Positions 23,803-32,544 of a stretch of 64,000 bases of DNA are shown here, piece after piece. The notes beneath the pieces were generated by a model. That model did not search any database. It was not told the DNA's origin and was given only the letters and a program-made list of their open reading frames with translations. The translations under genes were made by a program, and so were the position numbers. Each line of letters begins with the position of its first letter. The stretch's first letter is position 1. The stretch spans positions 1 through 64,000 of the forward strand of contig JOGW01000003.1 in the NCBI GenBank assembly GCA_000721375.1, written 5' to 3'. Origin of the DNA: Streptomyces sp. NRRL B-3428 (GTDB taxonomy: Bacteria > Actinomycetota > Actinomycetes > Streptomycetales > Streptomycetaceae).

Positions 23803-26217
23803 TCACGCCGCTACCGGAACCTCAAGCCCCGCCCCGTTCGAAGCCGGCGCAAGCGCCAGCTCCAGAACCTGGCGGACATCCGTCACCGGGTGCACGGACA
23901 GCTTCTCCAGTACCTCGGCGGGCACATCGTCCAGATCCGCCTCATTGCGCTTGGGAATGATCACCGTGGTGACCCCCGCCCGGTGCGCGGCGAGCAGCTT
24001 CTGCTTCACGCCGCCGATGGGCAGCACACGTCCGGTCAGCGAGACCTCACCGGTCATCGCCACATCCGTACGGACGAGCCGTCCGGACAGGAGCGAGGCG
24101 AGAGCGGTGGTCATCGTGATGCCGGCGCTCGGGCCGTCCTTCGGCACCGCGCCCGCGGGGAAGTGGATGTGCACCCCGCGGTCCTTCAAGTCGGCCACCG
24201 GGAGCTCCAGTTCCGCGCCGTGCGAGCGCAGGAACGACAGCGCGATCTGGGCCGATTCCTTCATCACGTCCCCGAGCTGGCCGGTCAGGGTCAGACCCGC
24301 CGCGCCCGTCTCCGGATCGGCGAGCGAGGCCTCGACGAAGAGCACGTCGCCGCCCGCTCCGGTGACCGCGAGTCCGGTCGCCACACCCGGTACGGCGGTG
24401 CGCCGCTCGGCCGGGTCCTGTGCGGACTCGGGCACGTGGTGCGGACGCCCGATGAGCTCGCGCAGATCATCGGCGCCGACCGTGAACGGCAGCTTGCGCT
24501 CACCGGTCTCGTGCTGCGCCGCCACCTTGCGAAGCACCCGCGTGATGGCCCGCTCCAGATTGCGTACACCGGCCTCCCGCGTGTACTCACCGGCCAGCCT
24601 GCGCAGCGCCTCCTCCTCGACCGTGACCTCCTCGCCGTTCAGACCGGCGCGCTCCAGCTGCCGGGGCAGCAGGTGGTCGCGGGCGATGACGACCTTCTCG
24701 TCCTCGGTGTAGCCGTCGAGCCGGACGAGGTCCATGCGGTCGAGCAGGGCCTCGGGGATGGCTTCGAGGACATTGGCCGTGGCGAGGAAGACGACATCGC
24801 TCAGGTCGAGTTCGACCTCCAGGTAGTGGTCGCGGAAGGTGTGGTTCTGTGCCGGGTCGAGGACTTCCAGGAGGGCCGCGGCCGGGTCACCTCGGAAGTC
24901 CGAGCCCACCTTGTCGATCTCGTCGAGGAGCACGACCGGGTTCATGGACCCGGCCTCCTTGATGGCGCGGACGATACGGCCCGGGAGCGCCCCCACGTAC
25001 GTACGCCGGTGACCGCGGATCTCCGCCTCGTCGCGTACGCCGCCGAGCGCGACCCGCACGAACTTGCGTCCCATGGCGTGCGCCACGGATTCGGCGACGC
25101 TCGTCTTGCCGACCCCTGGAGGCCCGACGAGCGCGAGAACAGCACCTCCACGCCGCCCGCCGACCACGCCGAGGCCCCGGTCGGCACGCCGCTTCCGCAC
25201 CGCCAGGTACTCGGTGATCCGCTCCTTCACGTCGTCGAGACCCGCGTGCTCGGCGTCGAGGATCGCCTTGGCGCCCTGGATGTCGTACGCGTCCTCGGTC
25301 CGCTCGCTCCAAGGGAGTTCGAGCACCGTGTCCAGCCACGTGCGGATCCAGCCGCCCTCCGGGGACTGGTCACTCGCACGCTCCAGCTTGTCGACCTCCT
25401 TGAGCGCGGCCTCCCGTACCTTCTCGGGCAGATCGGCGGCCTCGACCCGGGCCCGGTAGTCGTCCGACTCCTCGCCCTCCTGCTCCCCGTTGAGGTCGCG
25501 CAGCTCCTTGCGTACGGCATCGAGCTGGCGCCTCAGCAGGAACTCGCGCTGCTGCTTGTCCACGCCTTCCTGTACGTCCTTGGCGATGGACTCGGCGACG
25601 TCCTGCTCGGCGAGATGGTCGCTGAGCCACTGGATGGCGAGCTTGAGACGGGCCACCGGGTCGGTGGTCTCCAGGAGTTCGACCTTCTGGGCGGTGGTGA
25701 GGAACGGCGAGTAGCCGGAGTTGTCGGCGAGCGCGCCGACCTCGTCGATCTGCTGGACGCGGTCGACCACCTGCCAGGCACCGCGCTTGCGCAGCCAGCT
25801 GGTGGCAAGGGCCTTGTACTCCTTGACCAGTTCGGCGACCGCGCCGGGCAGGGGGTCGGGCGCGCTGTCGTCGACCTGGGTGCCCTCGACCCACAGGGCC
25901 GCGCCCGGGCCGGTGGTCCCGGCGCCGATCTGCACCCTGCGCCGCGCCCGGATCAGCGCACCGGGGTCGCCGTCCGCGAGCCGGCCGACCTGCTCGACGG
26001 TGCCGAGCACACCGATTCCGGCGTACGTCCCGTCGATACGCGGCACGAGCAGCACGCGTGGCTTGCCGGTCTGCCCTCGTGCGGCGGCCTGGGCGGCCTC
26101 CACCGCGGCGCGTACATCGGGATCGTTCAGGTCCAGCGGCACGACCATGCCGGGGAGCACGACCTCGTCATCGAGCGGGAGCACGGGCAGAGTGAGCGGA
26201 TTGGACGTCGAAGCCAT
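23803..26217 (-). CDS. lon: ATP-dependent protease Lon
   Basis: Cytoplasmic AAA+ protease of 804 residues degrading misfolded and regulatory proteins. It has an N-terminal substrate domain (LTLPVLPLDDEVVLPGMVVPL), coiled coil, AAA+ module with Walker A GPPGVGKTS and Walker B VVLLDEIDK, and the C-terminal protease domain with catalytic Ser in KDGPSAGI and Lys in KQKLLAAHRAG. Length is normal. ATG 26217 follows AAGGGAAG; the upstream in-frame ATG at 26238 lies at the edge of the HAIR element and is less likely. The promoter region holds an HspR-type HAIR, in agreement with HspR control of lon known in Streptomyces. Confidence 0.97.
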   Translation of the reverse strand: MASTSNPLTLPVLPLDDEVVLPGMVVPLDLNDPDVRAAVEAAQAAARGQTGKPRVLLVPRIDGTYAGIGVLGTVEQVGRLADGDPGALIRARRRVQIGAGTTGPGAALWVEGTQVDDSAPDPLPGAVAELVKEYKALATSWLRKRGAWQVVDRVQQIDEVGALADNSGYSPFLTTAQKVELLETTDPVARLKLAIQWLSDHLAEQDVAESIAKDVQEGVDKQQREFLLRRQLDAVRKELRDLNGEQEGEESDDYRARVEAADLPEKVREAALKEVDKLERASDQSPEGGWIRTWLDTVLELPWSERTEDAYDIQGAKAILDAEHAGLDDVKERITEYLAVRKRRADRGLGVVGGRRGGAVLALVGPPGVGKTSVAESVAHAMGRKFVRVALGGVRDEAEIRGHRRTYVGALPGRIVRAIKEAGSMNPVVLLDEIDKVGSDFRGDPAAALLEVLDPAQNHTFRDHYLEVELDLSDVVFLATANVLEAIPEALLDRMDLVRLDGYTEDEKVVIARDHLLPRQLERAGLNGEEVTVEEEALRRLAGEYTREAGVRNLERAITRVLRKVAAQHETGERKLPFTVGADDLRELIGRPHHVPESAQDPAERRTAVPGVATGLAVTGAGGDVLFVEASLADPETGAAGLTLTGQLGDVMKESAQIALSFLRSHGAELELPVADLKDRGVHIHFPAGAVPKDGPSAGITMTTALASLLSGRLVRTDVAMTGEVSLTGRVLPIGGVKQKLLAAHRAGVTTVIIPKRNEADLDDVPAEVLEKLSVHPVTDVRQVLELALAPASNGAGLEVPVAA

Positions 26218-26238
26218 GATCTTCCCTTCGGCATGCAA

Positions 26239-26259
26239 GTTGAGTTATGCCGACTCAAT
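26239..26259 (-). promoter_or_regulatory. HAIR element (HspR operator) of lon
   Basis: TTGAGT at 26240-26245 and ACTCAA at 26253-26258 are separated by seven bases, matching the HAIR consensus CTTGAGT-N7-ACTCAAG except at the outermost bases. It lies 22 bp upstream of the lon start codon. HspR binding to HAIR in front of dnaK, clpB and lon is established in Streptomyces. Confidence 0.9.
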
Positions 26260-26333
26260 GCTTGTGCGCCTGTGGATGTTCCCCAGCGGGCGTTCGCTCT
26301 GAGCGATCAGGGGGCGAACAGGGTGCGATCGGC

Positions 26334-27275
26334 TCAGGAGGCCGGGGTGACCAGGACTTTTCCCCGGATCCGGGAGGCCTCGGCGAGGCGGTGGACCTCG
26401 GCCAGGGCGGACAGCGGGTGGGTCTCGCTGATGTCCACGGCGACGACACCCTCGTCCACGAGCGCGATGAGCGCCGACAGATCCGCGGGGTCGTTGCGGG
26501 CGACCATGTGCAGGGAGGTCACTTCCGGCGCGACATCCGGTGCCGCTTCGACCGGTCCCGCGATCGAGACGATCCGCCCGCCGGGCCTGACCACCCGGGC
26601 GAGGGCCGCGGCGTCAGCCGGGGCGAGCGGGACGAGGTTCAGGAGGACGTCCACCCGGGACGCGCCGCCGAGCACCGCGGCCACCGGGCCGGCGGTGTAG
26701 TCGATCACCTCGTCCGCGCCCTGCCGCCGCACCGGCCCGGCGCTGCGCGGTCCGGCCGTGGCGATGACATGGGCACCGGCGTGCTTGGCGAGCTGGGTCA
26801 CGAAACCTCCGACACCTCCTCCTGCTCCGTTGACCAGAACGCGCTGACCGGCCGAGACCTTCCCGTGCTCGAACACCGCCTGCCATGCGGTGAGTCCGGC
26901 CACCGGGAGCGCGGCGGCGTGCGGGAGCGGAATCGATGCGGGCGCGGGAACGAGCACGTCGGCCGGAGCCCGTACGTACTCGGCGGCCCCGCCGCCACCG
27001 TCCACCCGCCCGACCACCCGGTCACCGACCGACCAGCGCTGCACGCCCGCTCCGAGCTCGGTCACCGTTCCCGCGACGTCCCAGCCGAGCACGTACGGCA
27101 ACTCGACCGGCAGGAACGCTTGCAGCATCCCCTGGCGCAGGGCCGCCTCGCTCGGGTTGAACGAGGTCGCAGCGACCTGGATCAGCACCTCGCCGGCGGC
27201 GGGGCGAGGGCGGGGCATGTCTTCGTGGCGGATCACGGAGGTGCCGCCGAACTCGTGGATACGGGCGGCCTTCAT
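26334..27275 (-). CDS. NADP-dependent medium-chain oxidoreductase (quinone reductase-like)
   Basis: Zinc-independent alcohol dehydrogenase/quinone oxidoreductase family protein of 313 residues. It begins with MKAARIHEFGG, has the GroES-like PYVLGWDVAGTVTELGAGVQRW segment and the Rossmann motif NGAGGGVGGFVTQLAKHAGA. No structural zinc cysteines are seen. ATG 27275 matches the family start; an in-frame ATG at 27326 would add 17 residues and neither has a clear ribosome-binding site. It is divergent from an AraC regulator gene that probably controls it. Confidence 0.88.
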   Translation of the reverse strand: MKAARIHEFGGTSVIRHEDMPRPRPAAGEVLIQVAATSFNPSEAALRQGMLQAFLPVELPYVLGWDVAGTVTELGAGVQRWSVGDRVVGRVDGGGGAAEYVRAPADVLVPAPASIPLPHAAALPVAGLTAWQAVFEHGKVSAGQRVLVNGAGGGVGGFVTQLAKHAGAHVIATAGPRSAGPVRRQGADEVIDYTAGPVAAVLGGASRVDVLLNLVPLAPADAAALARVVRPGGRIVSIAGPVEAAPDVAPEVTSLHMVARNDPADLSALIALVDEGVVAVDISETHPLSALAEVHRLAEASRIRGKVLVTPAS

Positions 27276-27339
27276 GGTCGTCGTGGTCGTTTCGGTCTTC
27301 GTGTGCGATGCGCTCTTGATCGTCATGTTGACGACGCTA

Positions 27340-27351
27340 GATCCGCGGATC
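27340..27351. promoter_or_regulatory. Palindrome between oxidoreductase and araC-type gene
   Basis: GATCCGCGGATC is a perfect 12-bp palindrome, followed by GATC-GAGAC-GATC that shares its last GATC. It is 65 bp upstream of the oxidoreductase start and 92 bp upstream of the regulator, a plausible operator position for the AraC-family protein. Confidence 0.35.
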
Positions 27352-27442
27352 GAGACGATCCATGCGTACGAGTGCCTCATCCATACGCGTTCGTCTCGCA
27401 CTCTCGACCCCCTAGCCCTGCACCTCCCCGTACGCTCCCCAC

Positions 27443-28402
27443 GTGGACGTACTCAGCGATGTGCTCGCCGTGCTCCGGACCGGTCGCCCGCGCGCGGCCC
27501 ACGTCCGCTGGCACGCCCCCTGGGCCCAGGAGTTCGCCTCCGTGCCGGGCTCGGCCGGATTCCAGATCGTGCTGCAGGGCTCGTGCCTACTGCTGCCGCC
27601 CGACGGCGAGCCCGTACAACTGCACGCCGGTGACGTGCTGTTGATGCCGCACGGCAGCGGTCACACCCTGGCCGACAGCGCGGACACCCCCGCACCCGCA
27701 CCCGCGTGCGAGCCCGACGATCCGCGCTACTCCACTCCATACGCCTTCGACAGCGTCGATCCGAGCGGGGAAGGCGGCCCGGAGACCGTGCTCCTGTGCG
27801 GCACCTACCGGCTCGACCCGCAACGCACCCACCCGCTCCTGCTCGACCTGCCCGAACGCATCCATCTGCCCGCCGACCTCGAGCGCCACCGCGAACTGCA
27901 CGCCGCCGTGGGCCTGTTGGCCGCCGAGCTCGGCAACCCCCGGCTCGGCAGCGACGCGGCGGTGCCCGCGCTCCTGGAGACCCTGCTCCTGTACGTGCTG
28001 CGGATCTGGTTCGCCGAACAGCCCGCCCGCGGCACTCCCGCCGGGTGGGCCGCCGCGCTCAACGACCCGCAGATCACCGCCGCGCTGGACGCGATCCACA
28101 GCTCCCCCGCCGATCCGTGGACCGTGGCCTCGCTCGCCGAGCGGGCCGGGCTCTCGCGGGCGCCGTTCGCCCGCCGCTTCGCCGCCATGACGGGCAGGCC
28201 GCCCCTGACGTATCTCACCTGGTGGCGGATGACCACGGCGGCGCGGCTGCTGCACACCTCGGACGCGACCCTGAAGTCCGTGGCCGCACAGGCGGGTTAC
28301 GCCTCGGAGTTCGCGTTCGCCGCCGCTTTCAAGCGTGTGTACGGGATCGCGCCCGGCCGCTACCGCCGCACGGGCGCCCTCTCCCCTGCCCCCGTTATGT
28401 AA
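27443..28402 (+). CDS. AraC family transcriptional regulator
   Basis: Regulator of 319 residues with an N-terminal cupin-like ligand domain (SCLLLPPDGEPVQLHAGDVLLMPHG) of the AraC-binding-2 type and a C-terminal pair of HTH motifs (VASLAERAGLSRAPFARRFAAMTG and SVAAQAGYASEFAFAAAFKRVYGIAPGRYR, written here as separate segments). GTG 27443 begins the conserved VDVLSDVLAVLRTGRPRA-type opening. It is divergent from the quinone reductase-like gene and is the likely activator of that gene. Confidence 0.92.
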   Translation: MDVLSDVLAVLRTGRPRAAHVRWHAPWAQEFASVPGSAGFQIVLQGSCLLLPPDGEPVQLHAGDVLLMPHGSGHTLADSADTPAPAPACEPDDPRYSTPYAFDSVDPSGEGGPETVLLCGTYRLDPQRTHPLLLDLPERIHLPADLERHRELHAAVGLLAAELGNPRLGSDAAVPALLETLLLYVLRIWFAEQPARGTPAGWAAALNDPQITAALDAIHSSPADPWTVASLAERAGLSRAPFARRFAAMTGRPPLTYLTWWRMTTAARLLHTSDATLKSVAAQAGYASEFAFAAAFKRVYGIAPGRYRRTGALSPAPVM

Positions 28403-28439
28403 TATTCACTAGCGCCAAGCAGTCATTACATTAGACTGC
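28397..28439 (+). promoter_or_regulatory. AT-rich inverted repeats before an acetyltransferase gene
   Basis: In otherwise GC-rich DNA, ATGTAAT at 28397-28403 faces ATTACAT at 28425-28431, and GCAGTC at 28419-28424 faces GACTGC at 28434-28439 around ATTACATTA. The element ends 34 bp before the next start codon and overlaps the araC stop codon. It probably contains the promoter and an operator for an unknown regulator. Confidence 0.5.
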
Positions 28440-28473
28440 GATCACGGTAGCCGGAAATACGGGGAGGGCTGCG

Positions 28474-29130
28474 ATGCAGCAGGTGCAGGCGGATGTGAAC
28501 GTACGGGAATGGGTGGAGGGCTGGGTCGTCTCGCGCGGCGCCGGGGAGCCGGTCGTCCAGCCGTGGGGCTATACGGTCCACGTCGGCCAGATCGGGCACG
28601 TCAGCCGTCATGTCCTCGGAGCCACCCATGACGACGTGCTCGAAGCCGACGTCCGCAAGGTGACCGAGTCGACGCGCGGGATCGACTGGCATCTCAAGGT
28701 CTTCGCCGACCCGGAGCGCGTCCTGCCGTGGCTCGCGCCGGGCTGGGAGCCGTACGGATCGGGCGACTACCTGATGGTCACGGACCTCACGGCCGGGCCC
28801 GTGCCCGAACTGCCGGACGGATTCCGGCTGCACACCTGGAACCGCGGCGGTGTCACACGGATTCTGATCGCCGATGCGGAGGGCTCGTTCGCCGCACGGG
28901 GACAGATCGCGCCGGTGGGCGAGAGTGCGGTCGTCGACCAGATCGAGACCTCCGCACTGCACCGCCGCAAGGGCCTCGGCAAGATCGTGATGCACACGCT
29001 GCACGCGGCGGCGCTCGCACAGGGCTCCACGCGCGCGGTCCTCGCGTGCACGCCGGAAGGGCGTCTGCTGTACGAGGCGGTGGGCTGGCGGATCGTGGCA
29101 CCGCTGACGAACGCGAAGTTCGTGGGGTAG
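28474..29130 (+). CDS. GNAT family N-acetyltransferase
   Basis: Protein of 218 residues. The N-terminal half (VNVREWVEGWVVSRGAGEPV) is not recognisable, while the C-terminal half has a GNAT core with VVDQIETSALHRRKGLGKIVMHTLH (conserved Q/RxxGxG/A acetyl-CoA loop as RRKGLG) and LLYEAVGWRIVAP. ATG 28474 has GGGGAGGG upstream. A substantial N-terminal domain distinguishes it from simple GNATs. Substrate unknown; an AT-rich palindromic element precedes it. Confidence 0.82.
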   Translation: MQQVQADVNVREWVEGWVVSRGAGEPVVQPWGYTVHVGQIGHVSRHVLGATHDDVLEADVRKVTESTRGIDWHLKVFADPERVLPWLAPGWEPYGSGDYLMVTDLTAGPVPELPDGFRLHTWNRGGVTRILIADAEGSFAARGQIAPVGESAVVDQIETSALHRRKGLGKIVMHTLHAAALAQGSTRAVLACTPEGRLLYEAVGWRIVAPLTNAKFVG

Positions 29131-29260
29131 GCGGGACAGACCCCTCCCACCCGGGGGCCGAGCCCTATTCAGGCTATCGCCCCGCACTGACAATCAAGCT
29201 CCGGCAAGGGACTTCGCAAAGCCGTGGCCATGACCTCCCGCACCCGGCAGGATGGCGATC

Positions 29261-30001
29261 ATGGACCGCCAGAAGCTCAGCTCGCTAGCGCACCGCGACC
29301 ACCCCTTCGCCGCGCCCCTGTTCGACAGCTCCATCAACCGCCTGCTCGACCGCGCCCTGCCGCGCGGTGACGAGCGCGTGCTCGACCTCGGGTGCGGGGA
29401 GGCGGCGTGGCTCGTGCGTGCCGTGAAGGATCGCCCGGGTGTGCGCGCGGACGGGGTGGACCTGAGCGAGCCCGCGCTCGCCCGCGGGCGCGAGCACATC
29501 GAGGCCGCCGGTGTCGGCGACCGTGTCTCGCTCCATCTGCAGGACGCCTCGGCCTACACCGCCCCGCACCCGTACGACCTGGCCCTGTGCATCGGCTCCA
29601 CGCATGTCTTCGGCGGACTGCTGCCCACCCTGGACGCGCTCGCGCCGTATCTCGCCGAGGGCGGGAGTGTGCTGGTCGGCGATGGTTTCTGGGAGCGCGA
29701 GCCGGATGAGCGCACGCTCGCAGTCGGCTTCGGCAAGGACGAGTACGCGGACCTCGCCACCACGGTCGACCGCGTCACGGAGGCGGGCTGGACCCTGACG
29801 TACGCCCACGCCAGCACGCTCGAGGAGTTCGACGACTACGAGTGGTCCTGGACCGGGACGCTCTCCCGCTGGGCCCTCGACCACCCCGATGACCCCGACG
29901 CGAAGGACGCCCTGGAGGCCGCCGCACTCCATCGCGACGAGTGGCTGAAGGGGTACCGGGGGACTCTGGGCTTCGTCACGATGCTGCTTCGACGGGGCTG
30001 A
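29261..30001 (+). CDS. Class I SAM-dependent methyltransferase
   Basis: Protein of 246 residues. The SAM-binding motif I is VLDLGCGEAAWLV, motif II GVDLSEPAL, and the post-I region DASAY and LALCIGSTHVFGG complete the Rossmann-like core. A Trp/Glu-rich C-terminal segment (YEWSWTGTLSRWALDHP) probably shapes the substrate site. ATG 29261 is preferred because CAGGA precedes it at a suitable distance; ATG 29252 is the alternative. The substrate cannot be inferred; neighbours are another acetyltransferase and another methyltransferase. Confidence 0.85.
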   Translation: MDRQKLSSLAHRDHPFAAPLFDSSINRLLDRALPRGDERVLDLGCGEAAWLVRAVKDRPGVRADGVDLSEPALARGREHIEAAGVGDRVSLHLQDASAYTAPHPYDLALCIGSTHVFGGLLPTLDALAPYLAEGGSVLVGDGFWEREPDERTLAVGFGKDEYADLATTVDRVTEAGWTLTYAHASTLEEFDDYEWSWTGTLSRWALDHPDDPDAKDALEAAALHRDEWLKGYRGTLGFVTMLLRRG

Positions 30002-30041
30002 CCCTGCACAGCGGGTCCCCCGGCCAACGCATCAACGATCC

Positions 30042-31202
30042 TCAGCTGACGACCAGCCGCCAAAGCGAGGTGATCTCCTTCGACCGCGCCTCGTACAACG
30101 GATCCTCGCGATCGCTCGCGCGCCCGTGCCGAGGCGTGGTCGTCTCGCGCCCGGTCACCTTCAGGCCGGCCGCATCGATCGCGTCGGCAAGCTCCGACTC
30201 GCCGCGCAGGCCGAGGCGTTCGGCCAGGTCGGAGAGGAGCAGCCAGGCCTCGCCGCCGGGTTCGAGGTGATCGGGGAGTCCGTCGAGGAAGCGCCGCAGG
30301 AAGCTGCCCTCCGGGTCGTACACCGCATGGTCGAGGCGGGTACGGGGCCGGGCGGGCAGCCACGGCGGATTGCAGACGATCAGGTCGGCCCGGCCCTCGG
30401 GGAAGAGGTCGGCCTGCCGTACCTCCACCGTGTCCGCCGCTCCGAGCCGCTGCACGTTCTCCCGCGCGCAGGCCACCGCCCGGGCGTCCAGATCCGTGGC
30501 GATCACCTTGCCCGCACCGCGCCGCGCGAGGATCACGGAAAGCACCCCTGTGCCGGTGCCGATGTCGAACACCACACCAGGCAGCCGGAGTCGGGCGTTC
30601 GCCGCCAGGTCCAGGTACTCGCCCCGCACGGGCGAGAACACCCCGTAGTGCGCATGGATCCGGTCCCCGCCCAGCGCCGGGATCTCCACACCCTTACGAC
30701 GCCACTCGTACGCCCCCACGACCCCGAGCAGCTCCCGCAGCGAGCCGGCCGCGGGCCCGTCGCCGAGCTCGTCGAACTCCCCGTACGCCTGTGCACAGGC
30801 CTCCGCGACCTCGGGGGCGCGCTTGAGCGGAATGGTCCAGCCGTCCTCGTACGGAATGAGCAGGAGGCTCAGGATGCGGGTGCGGCGGGCCTGTTCACGG
30901 CGCTGGAGGTGGAAGGCCTCGGTGAGCGTCTGCGCCGTGGGGCGCTTCCTCGGCTCGGCCCGCTTCCCGAGCGAAGCGAGCAGTTGCCGGGCCGACGGGT
31001 AGTCGCCGGTCCACAGGAGCGCGGCGCCTTCACAGATGTGCCGGTACGCGGCCGCCGTACCGATCCGGCTGTCGGCGGTCACGACACGCTTCGGCGCGGG
31101 CGTGTCGGCGTCCGAGATCCAGCGGGCGGAGCGCACCTCGCCGTCGTCCAGGGTCCACTCGACGGACACAGGGAGCCTCTCGGTTGGGCAGTGGGGGGCC
31201 AT
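30042..31202 (-). CDS. Class I methyltransferase with NPPW motif
   Basis: Protein of 386 residues. The N-terminal half is helical and not recognised; the C-terminal half is a SAM-dependent methyltransferase with VVFDIGTGTGVLSVILARRG and the catalytic LIVCNPPWLP. NPPY/W motifs are used by N-methyltransferases acting on adenine, glutamine or similar planar amino groups, as in RNA or release-factor methyltransferases. ATG 31202 gives MAPHCPTERLPV; an ATG 14 codons upstream is possible. The gene is convergent with the preceding methyltransferase gene. Confidence 0.85.
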   Translation of the reverse strand: MAPHCPTERLPVSVEWTLDDGEVRSARWISDADTPAPKRVVTADSRIGTAAAYRHICEGAALLWTGDYPSARQLLASLGKRAEPRKRPTAQTLTEAFHLQRREQARRTRILSLLLIPYEDGWTIPLKRAPEVAEACAQAYGEFDELGDGPAAGSLRELLGVVGAYEWRRKGVEIPALGGDRIHAHYGVFSPVRGEYLDLAANARLRLPGVVFDIGTGTGVLSVILARRGAGKVIATDLDARAVACARENVQRLGAADTVEVRQADLFPEGRADLIVCNPPWLPARPRTRLDHAVYDPEGSFLRRFLDGLPDHLEPGGEAWLLLSDLAERLGLRGESELADAIDAAGLKVTGRETTTPRHGRASDREDPLYEARSKEITSLWRLVVS

Positions 31203-31256
31203 CAGGATATTTGACCCCGGCACCGGACCCACACGAGCCATCACCCGGCCGGCGCC

Positions 31257-31589
31257 TCAGACGGCTGTCACCACGACGGTCCCGCTGTACGCGTCCAGCA
31301 CCCCCCGGGCCGAGGTCACCAGGACGTGGTACCTGCCGGGTGCGACCGCCGGGACGGCCACCCGGTGGTGGGTGACCTCGGTCGCGACCTCCGTGGCCAG
31401 GACCGCGACCGTCTCGGCCCGGGTGCCCCGGATCGTCACCAGTTCGATGTCCACGACGTCGCCGGCGGGCCCGACCACGTACCAGCCGACGGTCTGCCCG
31501 CTTTCCCTCACATCGGGCGAAAGCCCCCTGCGGCGAGGCCGAGGGCTCGTGCGGTCCCGGTCCCGGACAGTCCTTCCGGCCGACTCCAC
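31257..31589 (-). CDS. Small hypothetical protein
   Basis: A 110-residue frame with a basic N-terminus rich in Arg and a C-terminal beta-rich part (TVGWYVVGPAGDVVDIELVT and GRYHVLVTSARGVLDAYSG). The second half resembles a small all-beta exported or carbohydrate-binding-like module, but no signal peptide is seen. GTG 31589 is the first start; a shorter start near VRESGQTVGW (31508) is possible. It sits between divergent genes. The assignment as a real gene is moderately uncertain. Confidence 0.5.
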   Translation of the reverse strand: MESAGRTVRDRDRTSPRPRRRGLSPDVRESGQTVGWYVVGPAGDVVDIELVTIRGTRAETVAVLATEVATEVTHHRVAVPAVAPGRYHVLVTSARGVLDAYSGTVVVTAV

Positions 31590-31615
31590 CCCGCGCCCAC
31601 CGGGACAATGGCCCC

Positions 31616-32398
31616 ATGCACGCCTCGTACGAGAACCAAGAACAGACCGGAACCCGCACGAACGAGCTCACCGAAGCACCCGTGGTCCTCGACCGCCGCA
31701 GCGGCCCGTACGGAGAGGTGGTCCTGCGGCGGCACGGGGAGTTGCTGCAGATCATCGCCAACGGGGTGTTCCTGATGGACACTTCCGACGGCCGTTCCGA
31801 GCGGCTGCTCATCGACGCCGCACGCGACGCGCTGCCCGTGGAACGGGAGCGGCCGAGCGTACTGATCGGCGGACTCGGCGTCGGCTTCTCACTCGTGCAC
31901 GCCGCGGCCGACGAGCGGTGGGGGCGGATCGATGTGGTCGAGCGCGAGGAGGCCATCATCGAGTGGCACCGAAGCGGGCCACTCCATGACATTTCCGGCA
32001 GTGCGCTGGCCGATGACCGCACCCGCGTCCTCCAGGCCGACCTCGTCTCGTACATCCACTGCGGAACCCGCACCGGCAGTGACTCCGGCAGCGACTCCTG
32101 CGATGACTCCCGCAGCGACTCCTGCAGTGAGAGATACGACGCACTCTGCCTCGACATCGACAACGGTCCCGACTGGACTGTTACCGAGGGAAACCACTCC
32201 CTCTACTCTCCGCAAGGTCTTGCCGCCTGCGCCGAAATGCTCAACTCCGGTGGCGTACTGGCGATTTGGTCCGCCCAGCCGTCGGCGGATTTCGAAGAGA
32301 CGTTGCGGAATGCCGGATTCAAGAGCGTACGTACGGAAGAGATCCCCGTTGTCCGCGGCGTCCCCGACGTCGTTCATCTCGCCGTCAGGGCCGCATAG
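31616..32398 (+). CDS. Spermidine synthase-like methyltransferase-fold protein
   Basis: Protein of 260 residues with the spermine/spermidine synthase-type Rossmann fold: VLIGGLGVGFSL as the nucleotide-binding loop, RIDVVEREEAIIEWHR as the acidic second motif and YDALCLDIDNGPDW as the catalytic-side strand. Between the last two lies a 20-residue Ser/Asp-rich insertion encoded by a 12-bp tandem repeat at 32075-32122. Many bacterial proteins of this type are not aminopropyltransferases, so the reaction is open. ATG 31616 fits the domain start. Confidence 0.8.
   Translation: MHASYENQEQTGTRTNELTEAPVVLDRRSGPYGEVVLRRHGELLQIIANGVFLMDTSDGRSERLLIDAARDALPVERERPSVLIGGLGVGFSLVHAAADERWGRIDVVEREEAIIEWHRSGPLHDISGSALADDRTRVLQADLVSYIHCGTRTGSDSGSDSCDDSRSDSCSERYDALCLDIDNGPDWTVTEGNHSLYSPQGLAACAEMLNSGGVLAIWSAQPSADFEETLRNAGFKSVRTEEIPVVRGVPDVVHLAVRAA
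32075..32122 (+). repeat. 12-bp tandem repeat coding a Ser/Asp insertion
   Basis: Four consecutive 12-bp units of the type ggcagtgactcc (32075, 32087, 32099, 32111) plus a partial fifth encode GSDS, GSDS, CDDS and RSDS. The array sits between two core strands of the spermidine synthase-like protein. Confidence 0.85.
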
Positions 32399-32544
32399 CC
32401 GAGGGGGTGTGACTGCCCGTACGCTGCTGACCGACAACGCGGATCTTTGCGCGAGGAACTCCGGAGCGCCGCAGCTCCGGGGTCCGTGCAAGCACACGCG
32501 TAACGAAGCTACGGACAACGAAGGCGTATCCCAGGGGCGGGGCC

